Shown piece by piece: positions 16,132-25,469 of a stretch of 64,000 nt of DNA. A program made the translations under genes and the position numbers. The stretch's first letter is position 1. Every line of letters starts with the position of its first letter. The notes under the pieces are model-generated. The model was not told the origin of the DNA. It did not search any database and saw only the letters and a program-made list of their open reading frames with translations. The DNA comes from UBA10908 sp964608965 (GTDB lineage: Bacteria; Bacillota; Clostridia; Peptostreptococcales; Anaerovoracaceae), in contig CAZSPZ010000006.1 in assembly GCA_964608965.1 (NCBI GenBank), forward strand, positions 9,231-73,230, in the 5' to 3' direction.

Positions 16132-17122
16132 TTTTTCTCTCCTTACTGTAATTTGATATAATGTATCGGTAGGTCGATTCGGGAACCAAATCTTTGGTTT
16201 TTTCCAAATCGCCCAAGGAAATCAATTCTCTTACACGACTCGCGCTGATGGGTATGCCGTCCAACTCTTTGCGTTGTATTTCAACTACGTCGATCCCCTG
16301 TCCGGGAAGGTATCGCTGCATTTCCCTGTTGTACGCAGAAGTGACCATACACTTGGGTTCGGTTCCTACAAATCTGGTTTTTATACTGAGCTCTTTCGCA
16401 AAAATGCTTGCGAAAATTTCCAGATCCAATTTGCACGCTATATTTTCGCTCTTCGCCTTATCCTTAATAAAATACGTTGGGAAAGTGACGCTGGAAATCA
16501 TGTACTGCCCTGTTTCGTGCACTCTGACATTTTGAAGATCGGCTGTCCCTGCTTTCACCATTTCCAAACGGGCTTTTGCGGGAAATTCACTTTTATCTTC
16601 TGTCAGAACAAACACATGGAGCAGTTGACACATGGTAGAAGCTTTTTCCACCAAATATCTATGCCCCAGCGTAAATGGATTGCAATTCATGACAACACAG
16701 CCGACTGTGCCTTCGCTTTTTTCTGCCATTGCCCGCGCAAAATCTCTGGCGCCGTTCTTCCGGTTTTCCATAAGGAGCGCTTCTTGTGTGGAACCTATTC
16801 TATAAAACCCAAAATCGGAAAACATGCGAATATTTTCAGGCTTTGTAAAAAGAAAAAGGTGAGATTTTCCAAGGGCAGCAGCTTCTTTTCGGAGTTCGGT
16901 AAGGATTGTTGCTGTCAGATCTTCTCCTTGCCGGTCTGCCCGGACTGCAATGCACTTAAAAACATTTTCATCCAGAGAACCGCTAGCCAAAATCTCGTCT
17001 TCTTCTAAGAGACAAACTGAAAACCGGACGTTGCCATCGTAATCCAGGCCTGCGTCCGCAAGGAATTTTTTGAGTTTTTCGAGTTTTGTCCCGGTAAACG
17101 GGCGTCCGATCTCTATATTCAT
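16112..17122 (-). CDS. citC: [Citrate (pro-3S)-lyase] ligase-like acetyltransferase
   Basis: 336-residue CitC-type protein. It has an N-terminal GNAT-like domain (about 1-125; ends LFLFTKPENIRMFSDFGFYR) and a nucleotidyltransferase domain with the HxGH-type motif NPFTLGHRYLVEKA (about 162-175) and ISASRVRELI near the C-terminus. The family activates citrate lyase by acetylating its phosphoribosyl-dephospho-CoA prosthetic group with acetate and ATP. No citrate lyase subunits (citDEF) or citG/citX lie in the window, so this may be an orphan or have another target. The start at 17122 follows AAGGAG; the gene overlaps phzF. Confidence 0.85.
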   Translation of the reverse strand: MNIEIGRPFTGTKLEKLKKFLADAGLDYDGNVRFSVCLLEEDEILASGSLDENVFKCIAVRADRQGEDLTATILTELRKEAAALGKSHLFLFTKPENIRMFSDFGFYRIGSTQEALLMENRKNGARDFARAMAEKSEGTVGCVVMNCNPFTLGHRYLVEKASTMCQLLHVFVLTEDKSEFPAKARLEMVKAGTADLQNVRVHETGQYMISSVTFPTYFIKDKAKSENIACKLDLEIFASIFAKELSIKTRFVGTEPKCMVTSAYNREMQRYLPGQGIDVVEIQRKELDGIPISASRVRELISLGDLEKTKDLVPESTYRYIISNYSKERKNEVLHR

Positions 17123-17144
17123 TCCCGCTCCTTTTTACTCTTCG

Positions 17145-17168
17145 ATTATAAACCCGCAAGGCAGGTTT
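17145..17168 (-). promoter_or_regulatory. TATAAT with embedded hairpin before citC
   Basis: A TATAAT hexamer (minus strand, 17145-17150) stands 23 bp before citC. Directly upstream, AAACCTGC-CTT-GCGGGTTT (17150-17168) forms an 8-bp stem with one G-U pair, filling the space where the promoter spacer would be. No good -35 is seen. It could be an operator over a weak promoter or a remnant terminator of the exporter operon. Confidence 0.35.
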
Positions 17169-17205
17169 GAACAGTATCAATAGCAGAATGTATTGCACAG
17201 CGCAG

Positions 17206-18420
17206 TTACTCGTATCTCAAAGCCTCTATCGGGTCCAATTTTGCAGCCTTTTTTGCAGGGAAGAGGCCGAAAAATATACCTACCATCGCAGAAAAGAGGA
17301 TGGCGCCGACAACAGAAAACGGTGAAATAACAAGGCTTACGCCCACAACTAACGCACCGATACCTGCCAATGAAAGGCCTAAAAGCAAGCCGATAAAGCC
17401 TCCAATCAAAGAAAGGATCATCGCCTCGATCAAAAATTGCGTCAATATATCTTTTGTTCTTGCACCCAGAGACTTCCTGATTCCGATTTCCCGTGTTCGC
17501 TCCGTCACGGAAACCAGCATAATGTTCATAATTCCTATGCCGCCCACCAGGAGAGAAATAGCGGCAATGGCACCTATGGCAAGAGACAATATGGTAAGGA
17601 CTTGATTGATGGTATCCATTTCGCTTTCTGCGGATTCATAAATGAAAAATTCGTCTTCTTTGTCTTTAATTCTATTGAGATACGCAGCCATTGAAGCACA
17701 TTGTTCGGCTACGTCCTTGTCGGGGTTCACGTAACATTCAAGATAATAGGAAACAAAATCGGCGCCGACAATCATCGAATACGGAACGTAGCACGTGTAA
17801 GCAGTGCTCGTATCCATTCCGCTGAATAAGCCCTCCTTCGTACTGTAGACACCGACGATTGTCGCATCCATCAACGAATCTTCGATAATCAGCGGTAAAG
17901 TCTCTCCAAGAACATCTTCCGTTCCAAAAAGATACAGCGCAGCTTTCACATCGATCACTAAATTGCTTCTTCTGCCTTTTATGTCGCTTTCATTGATCAT
18001 CCGGCCGGAAACTATTTCTATACTTTTTGCAAATTCGTCGTAGTTTGCGTTGACCCCATACATTTTAATATCCGACTCTTGCCTGCCTACGGTCGACTGA
18101 GCGGTGACTGTCGCGTAAGGAGCCGAATATAGTAATTCTCCGGGAAATCGATTTTGCAAAGCCTCCATGTCGTCTGCATTGATAAGATCCTCCGAGGAGA
18201 CGCCGTTTTGGGTAAGCTGCCAGTTTGGCATCAAATACATATATCCTGCACCAAAGCCCTCGAACTCTTTGTTGATCGCTCCTTGCGCAGAAGAACCGAT
18301 GGCACTGATTGCAATAACAGAGCTGATTCCTATAATAATACCCAGCATGGTTAAAAAAGATCGCATCCTGTTTGCTTTAATCGCGGAAATTGCCAGGCTC
18401 ATACTCTCAAAAAATTGCAT
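17206..18420 (-). CDS. MacB-type ABC exporter permease
   Basis: 404-residue FtsX/MacB permease. One N-terminal membrane helix (about 18-40) with the hallmark NRMRSFLTMLGIIIGI is followed by a large extracytoplasmic MacB core domain (about 45-265) and three C-terminal membrane helices (about 278-400) including GIMNIMLVSVTERTREIGIR, the typical FtsX coupling segment. I take ATG 18420, which overlaps the ATPase stop codon (TGATG); a GTG one codon earlier is possible. Last gene of adaptor-ATPase-permease operon. Confidence 0.93.
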   Translation of the reverse strand: MQFFESMSLAISAIKANRMRSFLTMLGIIIGISSVIAISAIGSSAQGAINKEFEGFGAGYMYLMPNWQLTQNGVSSEDLINADDMEALQNRFPGELLYSAPYATVTAQSTVGRQESDIKMYGVNANYDEFAKSIEIVSGRMINESDIKGRRSNLVIDVKAALYLFGTEDVLGETLPLIIEDSLMDATIVGVYSTKEGLFSGMDTSTAYTCYVPYSMIVGADFVSYYLECYVNPDKDVAEQCASMAAYLNRIKDKEDEFFIYESAESEMDTINQVLTILSLAIGAIAAISLLVGGIGIMNIMLVSVTERTREIGIRKSLGARTKDILTQFLIEAMILSLIGGFIGLLLGLSLAGIGALVVGVSLVISPFSVVGAILFSAMVGIFFGLFPAKKAAKLDPIEALRYE

Positions 18421-19133
18421 CACATGTTCTCCTTTCCCTTAATTTCGTCGTGAATCATGTGCCCGTCTTTAAATGTAAGAATTCTGTCCGCAAACAAAGC
18501 GATGTCTCTTTCGTGCGTAACGACAATAACGGTATTGCCTTTTTCTTTATTAAGCTTTGAAAAAATATCCATGATTTCAATGGAAGATTGCGAATCCAAA
18601 TTCCCTGTAGGTTCATCGGCCAAAATAATAGGGGGATTGTTAGCCAGAGCCCTTGCGATCGCAACTCTTTGCTTTTGTCCGCCGGATAATTCGTTTGGCA
18701 TATGTTCGGCCCGGTCACCCAACCCCACTTCTTCCAACAAAGCTTTTGCCCTCTTTGAACGAAAATCTGCAGGCATCCTTGCATAAACCATAGGCAATTC
18801 CACGTTCTTTAGAGCACTGTTTCTTGGAATAAGATTAAAAGATTGAAAAACAAACCCTATACTTTTATTTCTTATGAGCGAAAGCTCGTCGTCCGTCTTA
18901 TCGCGCACATCGGTTCCATCCAAAATATAAGTGCCCTCCGTTGCTCGATCAAGACAGCCTATAATATTCATAAGCGTCGACTTACCGGAGCCGGAAGCAC
19001 CCATAATCGCAACAAATTCACCTTTGCAAATAGAAAGCGTCAAATCTTTAAGAGCGCATACTTCGATGTCGCCGTTTCGATAAGTTTTACTCAATTCGCT
19101 TAAATGAATAACTTCTTGTTTGCTGTTTTCCAT
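18420..19133 (-). CDS. MacB-type ABC exporter ATPase
   Basis: 237-residue ATPase with Walker A GASGSGKSTL, GFVFQSFNLIPR, signature LSGGQKQRVAIARAL, Walker B IILADEPTGNLD and HERD switch histidine. Start 19133 follows AAGGTG; the longer frame to 19181 would run back into the adaptor gene. It overlaps the permease gene downstream and follows the adaptor by 10 bp, forming a three-gene MacAB-like operon distinct from the one at 6483-10768. Confidence 0.94.
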   Translation of the reverse strand: MENSKQEVIHLSELSKTYRNGDIEVCALKDLTLSICKGEFVAIMGASGSGKSTLMNIIGCLDRATEGTYILDGTDVRDKTDDELSLIRNKSIGFVFQSFNLIPRNSALKNVELPMVYARMPADFRSKRAKALLEEVGLGDRAEHMPNELSGGQKQRVAIARALANNPPIILADEPTGNLDSQSSIEIMDIFSKLNKEKGNTVIVVTHERDIALFADRILTFKDGHMIHDEIKGKENM

Positions 19134-19143
19134 TGCATTCACC

Positions 19144-20262
19144 TTAATACACGGTGACAGCCATGCCGTCGACCATATCAAAATTAGGCGCTAAAACAAC
19201 AGAATCCCCGACGGCTAAATCTCCTTCTACGGCAACATAAAAATCACCTTCCAAAAGAATGGTCACCGGACGCTTGCTTATGATTCCGTCTTTAAGCGTA
19301 AAGACAGAGACCTCTCCCAAAAGTGAATCTTCCAGAATTGCATCGATCGGAACGGTCAGAGCATCCGCAAGTATATCGGTAAGAATGGTTGCTTTGGCCG
19401 TCACTCCGGCGATAAGATTCGTTTCGCCCTTATCCACATCGATGACAATGGGAATAACCATCTCGGTGCTGCCCACGCTTTTCACTTCCCCTGTGGGGGA
19501 AATTGCCGACACGATGCCGTTGACGGTCTCGTCTCCCAGCACTTCAGCTGTGACGGTAACCGTTTGGCCGACTTTTATTTTGCTGATATCATATTCGCTT
19601 ATACTTACTTTCATCTGAAGCTTTTCAAGATTTTCCACCACAAACAAAGCTTCCGATACAGAGCCGTTGGCCAACTTTCCGACAGAAGTATTCACCCTTG
19701 TAACCGTTCCTGCTATAGGGCTTGTAACATTCGCGTTTTCTTCTATATTGTAGGATTGAAGAGTAAGGTTGGCTGTACTGCAAGCACTTTGCGCACTTAA
19801 GTAGTCTTCTTTTGAAATAGCACCTCCTGCATAGAGCGCAGCTGCTGTATCATAAGATCTTTTCGCATCCGCTGCCGCTATGGCCGCCTGATTGTATTGG
19901 CTCAGGAGGTTTTCGGCATCCAATCTTGCAAGGACTTGCCCGTCGGTAACAACATCGCCTTCCTTTACAAGGATTTCAGCTATTCGATAATTTGCCGAAG
20001 AGTATACAGCGGCTGAGTCCGTTCCGGACACGGCGCCTTTTACACTGACTTCTTGGCGAAGCTCCATTTTTTCAGCAGTCCCTGTTTTGACAGCGACCGG
20101 TGCTTCTGCCTGTCCCATTCCCCCCAGCAATGCATTTCCAAGCATCAATAGAACGGCCAAACCAACGACACATGCAACTTTCTTCTTTTTGGAAAGCCCC
20201 TTCCACTTTAAAGCTATTGCCTTGATGCGACTCTGCTTTTTTTCTTTTATTTCTTGTTCCAT
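19144..20262 (-). CDS. MacA/HlyD-type adaptor protein of ABC exporter
   Basis: 372-residue membrane fusion protein. It has a basic cytosolic N-terminus, a membrane helix (about 29-48), half-lipoyl motif (IAEILVKEGDVVTDGQVL), a short alpha-helical hairpin (about 112-165; AAALYAGGAISKEDYLSAQ), the second half-lipoyl part (SPIAGTVTRVNTSVGKLAN), and beta-barrel and membrane-proximal domains. First gene of the operon; AAGGGG ribosome site. A TATAAT hexamer lies at 20311-20316 without a convincing -35. Confidence 0.9.
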   Translation of the reverse strand: MEQEIKEKKQSRIKAIALKWKGLSKKKKVACVVGLAVLLMLGNALLGGMGQAEAPVAVKTGTAEKMELRQEVSVKGAVSGTDSAAVYSSANYRIAEILVKEGDVVTDGQVLARLDAENLLSQYNQAAIAAADAKRSYDTAAALYAGGAISKEDYLSAQSACSTANLTLQSYNIEENANVTSPIAGTVTRVNTSVGKLANGSVSEALFVVENLEKLQMKVSISEYDISKIKVGQTVTVTAEVLGDETVNGIVSAISPTGEVKSVGSTEMVIPIVIDVDKGETNLIAGVTAKATILTDILADALTVPIDAILEDSLLGEVSVFTLKDGIISKRPVTILLEGDFYVAVEGDLAVGDSVVLAPNFDMVDGMAVTVY

Positions 20263-20387
20263 AAAACTTTACCCCTTTTTAACTGTATTATTTTGGTTAG
20301 TACACTACTTATTATACACACATGCCATGAAAAGTATATTACGAATTTTTTAATATTTCAGCCGCTTACCCTTTATCTGCGGCATTT

Positions 20388-20448
20388 GCTGCTGTAATGC
20401 GCTGTGCGTTTCACAGCAGCAAAAAGGAGGTGCAACGCACCTCCTTTT
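20388..20448. terminator. Strong intrinsic terminator after EF-G-like gene
   Basis: A perfect 12-bp stem AAAAGGAGGTGC/GCACCTCCTTTT with a 3-base loop occupies 20422-20448; read on the minus strand it ends in TTTTT. A second hairpin (GCTGCTGT at 20388-20395 with ACAGCAGC at 20413-20420) follows it. It isolates the EF-G-like gene from the exporter operon. The stem contains an AGGAGGT box, which is incidental. Confidence 0.9.
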
Positions 20449-20462
20449 CAATCGTTTTCTTT

Positions 20463-22406
20463 TTATTTTTCTTCTTCGACTTCCGCTTTATGGGCAGAGA
20501 TAATTTTTTCCGCAAGATTTCCCGGAACTTCTTCGTAGCGGTTGAAGCTCAGTGTAAAACTTCCTCTGGCCTGTGTCATGGAGCGCAGCACGATGGGATA
20601 ATCGAAAAGCTCTGCCTGCGGAGCTTCCGCCATCAACTTTTGAAGTCCGCCGCCCAAAGGTTCCATTCCAAGGATTTTACCGCGACGTTTGTTCATGTCG
20701 CCCATCACGTCTCCGGTATAATCGTCGGGTACGGTAATTTCCATATGCATAACAGGCTCCAGCAAGCACGGTTTTGCTTCGACGATTCCCTTCTTAAAAG
20801 CGAGCGATGCCGCAATTTTGAAAGACATTTCGTTGGAGTCTACATCGTGATAAGAACCATCGTGAAGAACCGCCTTAACATTGACAACTTTACAGCCGGC
20901 AAGAGGTCCTTTATCTAAACATTCGCGAAGTCCTTTTTCCACGGCGGGTACATAGTTTTTAGGAACGGATCCGCCAAACAACTCTTCGGCAAATTCAAAT
21001 TCTTCTTTTGAAGGGCTGAACTTGATCCATACATCGCCATACTGCCCTGCTCCGCCGGACTGTTTTTTGTGTTTGCCCTGAACGTCTGCGGTACCTTTAA
21101 TTGTCTCTCTGTAAGCAACTTTCTGATGAACGGTGATGACGTCGACACCAAATTTATCTTTAAGCTTCGCTGTAATAATATTGATTTGAATTTCTCCCTG
21201 ACCGCCGATAAGCATCTGGTGCGTTTCAGAGTTTCTGTCCACGATAAAAGAGGGATCTTCTTCCATCAGTTTCTTAAGCCCGGCGCCTACTTTTTCGTCG
21301 TCCGCCTTTGATTTTGGCTCAACGGCCACAAACAGTGTGGGCTGTGGGAATTGAACTCTGGGGTATTCAACAACGGTAGCCTTATCACATAATGTGTCTC
21401 CGGTTTTCGTAAATTGAAGCTTCGCAAGAGCTATGATATCTCCAAAAGAAGCGCTGGGGCACTCTCCTTGCGTTTTACCGCGAAGGAAGAACATAGCGCC
21501 CAGTTTTTCGGGCTTGTCTGCTCTTACATTATATATTTCCTGACCGGGAGTCAATTTACCCGTAATAATTTTTGCCAAGGATATTTTTCCGAGGAATGGG
21601 TCTGCGATCGTTTTGAAAACGAAAGCAGAAGCACTTCCGCTGCCGCATTTGATTTCGATATCGTTACCTTTTGCGTCTTTGGCTTTATAAGGGGCATGGT
21701 CTGTGGGCGCGGGGACATATTTAATGATGGCGTCCAGAATTTCTTTGATTCCTTCTCCCTTTGTTGCCGAGCATACCAATATGGGCGCAATACTGCAATT
21801 TTCAATACCCATAAGCAATCCTTTGCTGAATTCTTCGTCTGTAAATTCTTTCCCTTCGAAGAATTTTTCCATAAGGGCTTCGTCTGTCTCTGCAATCGCT
21901 TCGTTCACAGCGTCTTTGTCGTCCAGCGTGACAGCAGATATTCCGAATTTCGCCTTGATTGCCTGGATGACTGCTTTGACATCCACATTCTCTTTGTCTG
22001 TCTTGCTCACGATGAACATTCTGGGAATATCGAATTGCTTGCAAGAATTCCATGCTTTTTCTGTGCCTACTTGTAATCCGGAGGAGGCATCCACAAAAAT
22101 GGCTGCAGCTTCCACGGCTCTCATAGCGGAATTGACTTCTCCAACGAAATCAAAGAAGCCCGGCGTATCGATAAAATTTATCTTTGTTTTGTTGTACTCC
22201 ACCGGTACGATCGATGCGCTGATGGAATACCCTTTTTCGATTTCCATCTTATCGAAGTCGGATACGGTGTTTCCGTCCTCTACTCTGCCAAGCCTGTTGA
22301 TTACTCCGGTTGCAAGAAGTGCAGCTTCGAGAAAAGTCGTTTTCCCGCATCCGCCATGTCCTACAAGCGCAATATTTCTGATGTTCTCACTTGTATAGCC
22401 TTTCAT
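20463..22406 (-). CDS. Elongation factor G-like GTPase
   Basis: 647-residue translation-factor-type GTPase related to EF-G but not the main fusA product. It has the P-loop GHGGCGKTT, G3 DTPGF, and an altered G4 SKTD in place of NKMD. Domain II, III, IV (QSGGAGQYGDVWIKFSP) and V (MHMEITVPDDYTGDVMGDM) are all present, while the switch I region differs (EIEKGYSISAS instead of the ERGITI of EF-G). This subfamily is a paralogue in Clostridia, Thermotogae and others; whether it catalyses translocation or ribosome rescue is uncertain. It is monocistronic, between its own promoter and a strong terminator. Confidence 0.88.
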   Translation of the reverse strand: MKGYTSENIRNIALVGHGGCGKTTFLEAALLATGVINRLGRVEDGNTVSDFDKMEIEKGYSISASIVPVEYNKTKINFIDTPGFFDFVGEVNSAMRAVEAAAIFVDASSGLQVGTEKAWNSCKQFDIPRMFIVSKTDKENVDVKAVIQAIKAKFGISAVTLDDKDAVNEAIAETDEALMEKFFEGKEFTDEEFSKGLLMGIENCSIAPILVCSATKGEGIKEILDAIIKYVPAPTDHAPYKAKDAKGNDIEIKCGSGSASAFVFKTIADPFLGKISLAKIITGKLTPGQEIYNVRADKPEKLGAMFFLRGKTQGECPSASFGDIIALAKLQFTKTGDTLCDKATVVEYPRVQFPQPTLFVAVEPKSKADDEKVGAGLKKLMEEDPSFIVDRNSETHQMLIGGQGEIQINIITAKLKDKFGVDVITVHQKVAYRETIKGTADVQGKHKKQSGGAGQYGDVWIKFSPSKEEFEFAEELFGGSVPKNYVPAVEKGLRECLDKGPLAGCKVVNVKAVLHDGSYHDVDSNEMSFKIAASLAFKKGIVEAKPCLLEPVMHMEITVPDDYTGDVMGDMNKRRGKILGMEPLGGGLQKLMAEAPQAELFDYPIVLRSMTQARGSFTLSFNRYEEVPGNLAEKIISAHKAEVEEEK

Positions 22407-22448
22407 GTTTTAAGCATCCTCCTAAAAGTATTTTGTTACAACGGTTAA

Positions 22449-22478
22449 ATTATAGCATAATGACTAAACTGGCGTAAA
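22449..22478 (-). promoter_or_regulatory. Promoter of EF-G-like gene
   Basis: Minus strand: TTTACG (22473-22478), an 18-base spacer ending in TGC (extended -10), and a perfect TATAAT (22449-22454), 43 bp before the start codon. Confidence 0.7.
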
Positions 22479-22480
22479 GT

Positions 22481-23878
22481 TTAAAATTCAGCGGTTCTAG
22501 GCGTCCTTGGGAATGGGATAACATCTCTTATGTTGGAAATACCGGTTAAATACATAATCATTCGCTCAAATCCGAGTCCGTATCCGGCATGTTTTACTCC
22601 GCCGTACTTGCGAAGTTCAAGATACCACCAGTAATCGGCTTCGTTCAGGCCGTTTGCACGAATTTTCTCCAGAAGAACATCGTGTCGCTCCTCTCTTTGG
22701 CTTCCTCCGACTATTTCGCCGATTCCGGGCACTAAAAGATCGCAGGCAGCCACCGTCTTCCCATCTTCGTTCAAACGCATATAAAACGCCTTGATTTCTT
22801 TTGGATAATCGGTTACAAATACAGGTTTCTTGAACACTTCTTCCGTGATATAGCGTTCGTGCTCGGACTGCAGATCGATTCCCCAGCCTTCCACCGGATA
22901 CTGAAATTCTTTTCCGGATTTCTGAAGAAGCGTAATGGCGTCGGTGTAGGTGATGCGGCCAAAATCCGATGCAACGATATGTTTTAAGCGGTCTAAAAGA
23001 CCTTTGTCTATAAATTCATTGAAAAAGGCCATTTCCTCCGGCGCATTTTCCAGCGTGTAGCTTATGATATATTTAACCATATCTTCGATAAGACGCATAT
23101 TATCCTGCAGGTCGGCAAAGGCAATTTCCGGCTCTATCATCCAGAATTCAGAAGCATGTCTTGCCGTATTGGAATTTTCCGCCCTGAAAGTCGGCCCAAA
23201 CGTATAGGTATTTTTAAAGGCTAAAGCAAAGATTTCAGCTTCCAACTGACCGCTTACTGTTAGATTTGCTGGTTTTCCGAAAAAGTCCTTGTCGAAATCG
23301 ACTTTTCCGTCTGCTGTTTTAGGGACATCCTTTAAATCCAGCGTGGTTAATTGGAACATTTCGCCGGCACCTTCGGCATCGCTGCCAGTGATGATCGGCG
23401 GATGGGCATACACAAAATTTCTTTCCTGAAAAAATTTATGTATGGCGTAAGCTGCGATGGAGCGCACACGAAAAACGGCACTGAATGTATTGGTACGCGG
23501 GCGAAGATGTGCCTGTTCCCTTAAAAATTCCATGCTGTGCTTTTTCTTTTGAAGCGGATAGTCCGCGTCGGAAGGAGCTTCCAAAGTGATTTGATGCGCT
23601 TTGATTTCGAAGGGTTGCTTCGCCTCCGGCGTAAGAACGAGCTCGCCTGTGACGACCAAAGCCGAAGCGATGGGATACTTGGCGATTTCGTTGAAATTAT
23701 CAAGAGATTCCTCGTCATAAACCACCTGGACAGATTTAAAAAATGTACCGTCATTCAATTCGATAAAACCAAACTTGTTTGACCCTCTGTTTGTTCTGAT
23801 CCAACCGGCCACGGTTACCATTTTGCCTGCATGGCTTTGCGTATCCTTGTATAGCGCTCTTACCTCTGTATATTTCAT
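22481..23878 (-). CDS. asnS: Asparaginyl-tRNA synthetase
   Basis: 465-residue class IIb synthetase. An N-terminal OB-fold anticodon-binding domain (VTVAGWIRTNRG, FIELNDGTFF; about 18-105) is followed by the catalytic core with motif 2 (TFRAENSNTARHASEFWMIE) and motif 3 (GYGLGFERMIMYLTG). The residue pattern, with no AspRS-type insertion and the AsnRS-specific EPEIAF stretch, favours AsnRS over AspRS. It lies 23 bp after lysS and is the last gene of the long housekeeping operon. Confidence 0.96.
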   Translation of the reverse strand: MKYTEVRALYKDTQSHAGKMVTVAGWIRTNRGSNKFGFIELNDGTFFKSVQVVYDEESLDNFNEIAKYPIASALVVTGELVLTPEAKQPFEIKAHQITLEAPSDADYPLQKKKHSMEFLREQAHLRPRTNTFSAVFRVRSIAAYAIHKFFQERNFVYAHPPIITGSDAEGAGEMFQLTTLDLKDVPKTADGKVDFDKDFFGKPANLTVSGQLEAEIFALAFKNTYTFGPTFRAENSNTARHASEFWMIEPEIAFADLQDNMRLIEDMVKYIISYTLENAPEEMAFFNEFIDKGLLDRLKHIVASDFGRITYTDAITLLQKSGKEFQYPVEGWGIDLQSEHERYITEEVFKKPVFVTDYPKEIKAFYMRLNEDGKTVAACDLLVPGIGEIVGGSQREERHDVLLEKIRANGLNEADYWWYLELRKYGGVKHAGYGLGFERMIMYLTGISNIRDVIPFPRTPRTAEF

Positions 23879-23901
23879 ATCGTCACCTCTGTAATTTGAA
23901 T

Positions 23902-25443
23902 TTAAAGTGGTTTCATTGTCGGGAAAAGGATAATATCTCTGATGCTCGGAGCATCCGTAATCAGCATAATCACTCTGTCGATACCTATGCCAAGGCCTCC
24001 TGTGGGAGGAAGTCCCACTTCGAGCGCGTTGACAAAATCTTCGTCCATCGGATGTGCCTCTTCGTCTTCGCCTGTATCCAACTGGGCTTGCTGCACGCTG
24101 AAGCGCTCCAATTGATCGATGGGGTCATTCAGCTCGGAAAATGCGTTTGCGATCTCCCATCCGTTGATATAAGCTTCGAAACGTCTTGTTATTCTGGGAT
24201 CCATCGGATCTCTTTTTGACAGAGGAGAAATTTCTACCGGGTGGCCTGTCACGAACACAGGACCATCTAAAAATCCGGGTTCATCTTCGCAGAATGTTTC
24301 GAACATTTCAGCGATAATTTTTCCTCTGGACATCTTGGATATTTCGTCCTTATCCATACCTTTTTCGATGGCGGCGCTTCTTGCCTCCGCATCTGTGTCG
24401 ATTGTAGAAAAGTCTACACCCGTAATCATCTTGACTGCCTCCGCCATGTCAATTTTTCGCCAGGGAGGAGTCAAATCAAATTCTTTGCCTTGATAAGTAA
24501 TCTTCATGGAACCCGTTGCAGCCAGGGCAGCTTTCGCCACGACCTGTTCCGTAACATCCATGACAGCTTCCATGTTAGCGTAAGCCATGTAGCATTCCAT
24601 GCTTGTAAACTCCGGATTGTGGTTTCTGTCCATTCCTTCGTTTCTAAACATTTTGCCCATTTCATATACTCTGTCCAAACCCCCTACAATCAGGCGCTTT
24701 AAATAAAGCTCGTTTGAAATACGAAGCTTCATGTCGATGTCCAGCGTGTTGTGGTGCGTAGAAAACGGCCTTGCGTTAGCTCCTCCCGCTATGACGGTCA
24801 GAATAGGTGTATCCACTTCCAGATAACCGAAATCTTCTTCCAGGACTCTCTTTATCTCATGGATGATTTTCGTTCTCTTGACGAACATTTCCCTTACTTC
24901 GGGGTTGACGATAAGGTCGACATATCTTTGACGATACCGCTGGTCTTGATCTTTTAAACCCTTCCATTTATCAGGTAAGGGCATCAGCGATTTTGAAAGC
25001 AATGTAAGCACTTCTATACGCACGGAGATTTCCCCGTGGCGGGTACGAAAAATTTCGCCCTTGATTCCCACGATGTCGCCCAAATCATAGGTTAGGAAAA
25101 TATCATAATCCTCCAATCCCAAAACATCCTGACGGACATAGCACTGAATGCGTCCTTGTTTATCTTGAATATCAATAAAGGAAGCTTTGCCCATTTGACG
25201 TTTTGCCATGATACGACCCGCCATGGAAACACTTTTTCCCTCCATGGCATCGAAATTTTCCTTTATATCCTGACTGTAAGCATCGATGTCCCACTTTTCT
25301 TCCAAAAAAGGATTGCGGCCCATCTCTTGCAGTTTTGCAAGCTTTTCTCTGCGGATAAGACGCTGTTCCCCGATATCAAGGACCTCTTCTTCCGCGGCAA
25401 CCGGCGCTGACTCCTGCTGCTCTCTTCTTTCTTCTTCGCTCAT
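23902..25443 (-). CDS. lysS: Lysyl-tRNA synthetase, class II
   Basis: 513-residue class II LysRS. It begins with a charged extension rich in Glu, then an OB-fold anticodon domain (VSMAGRIMAKRQMGKASFID), motif 1 (YLEVDTPILTVIAGGANARP), motif 2 (FRNEGMDRNHNPEFTSMECY) and motif 3 (GLGIGIDRVIMLI). The start at 25443 follows CGGAGG. It stands 26 bp after greA, a common pairing (greA-lysS) in Firmicutes. Confidence 0.97.
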   Translation of the reverse strand: MSEEERREQQESAPVAAEEEVLDIGEQRLIRREKLAKLQEMGRNPFLEEKWDIDAYSQDIKENFDAMEGKSVSMAGRIMAKRQMGKASFIDIQDKQGRIQCYVRQDVLGLEDYDIFLTYDLGDIVGIKGEIFRTRHGEISVRIEVLTLLSKSLMPLPDKWKGLKDQDQRYRQRYVDLIVNPEVREMFVKRTKIIHEIKRVLEEDFGYLEVDTPILTVIAGGANARPFSTHHNTLDIDMKLRISNELYLKRLIVGGLDRVYEMGKMFRNEGMDRNHNPEFTSMECYMAYANMEAVMDVTEQVVAKAALAATGSMKITYQGKEFDLTPPWRKIDMAEAVKMITGVDFSTIDTDAEARSAAIEKGMDKDEISKMSRGKIIAEMFETFCEDEPGFLDGPVFVTGHPVEISPLSKRDPMDPRITRRFEAYINGWEIANAFSELNDPIDQLERFSVQQAQLDTGEDEEAHPMDEDFVNALEVGLPPTGGLGIGIDRVIMLITDAPSIRDIILFPTMKPL

Positions 25444-25469
25444 TGCTTTTTCCTCCGGACTTCGATAGT

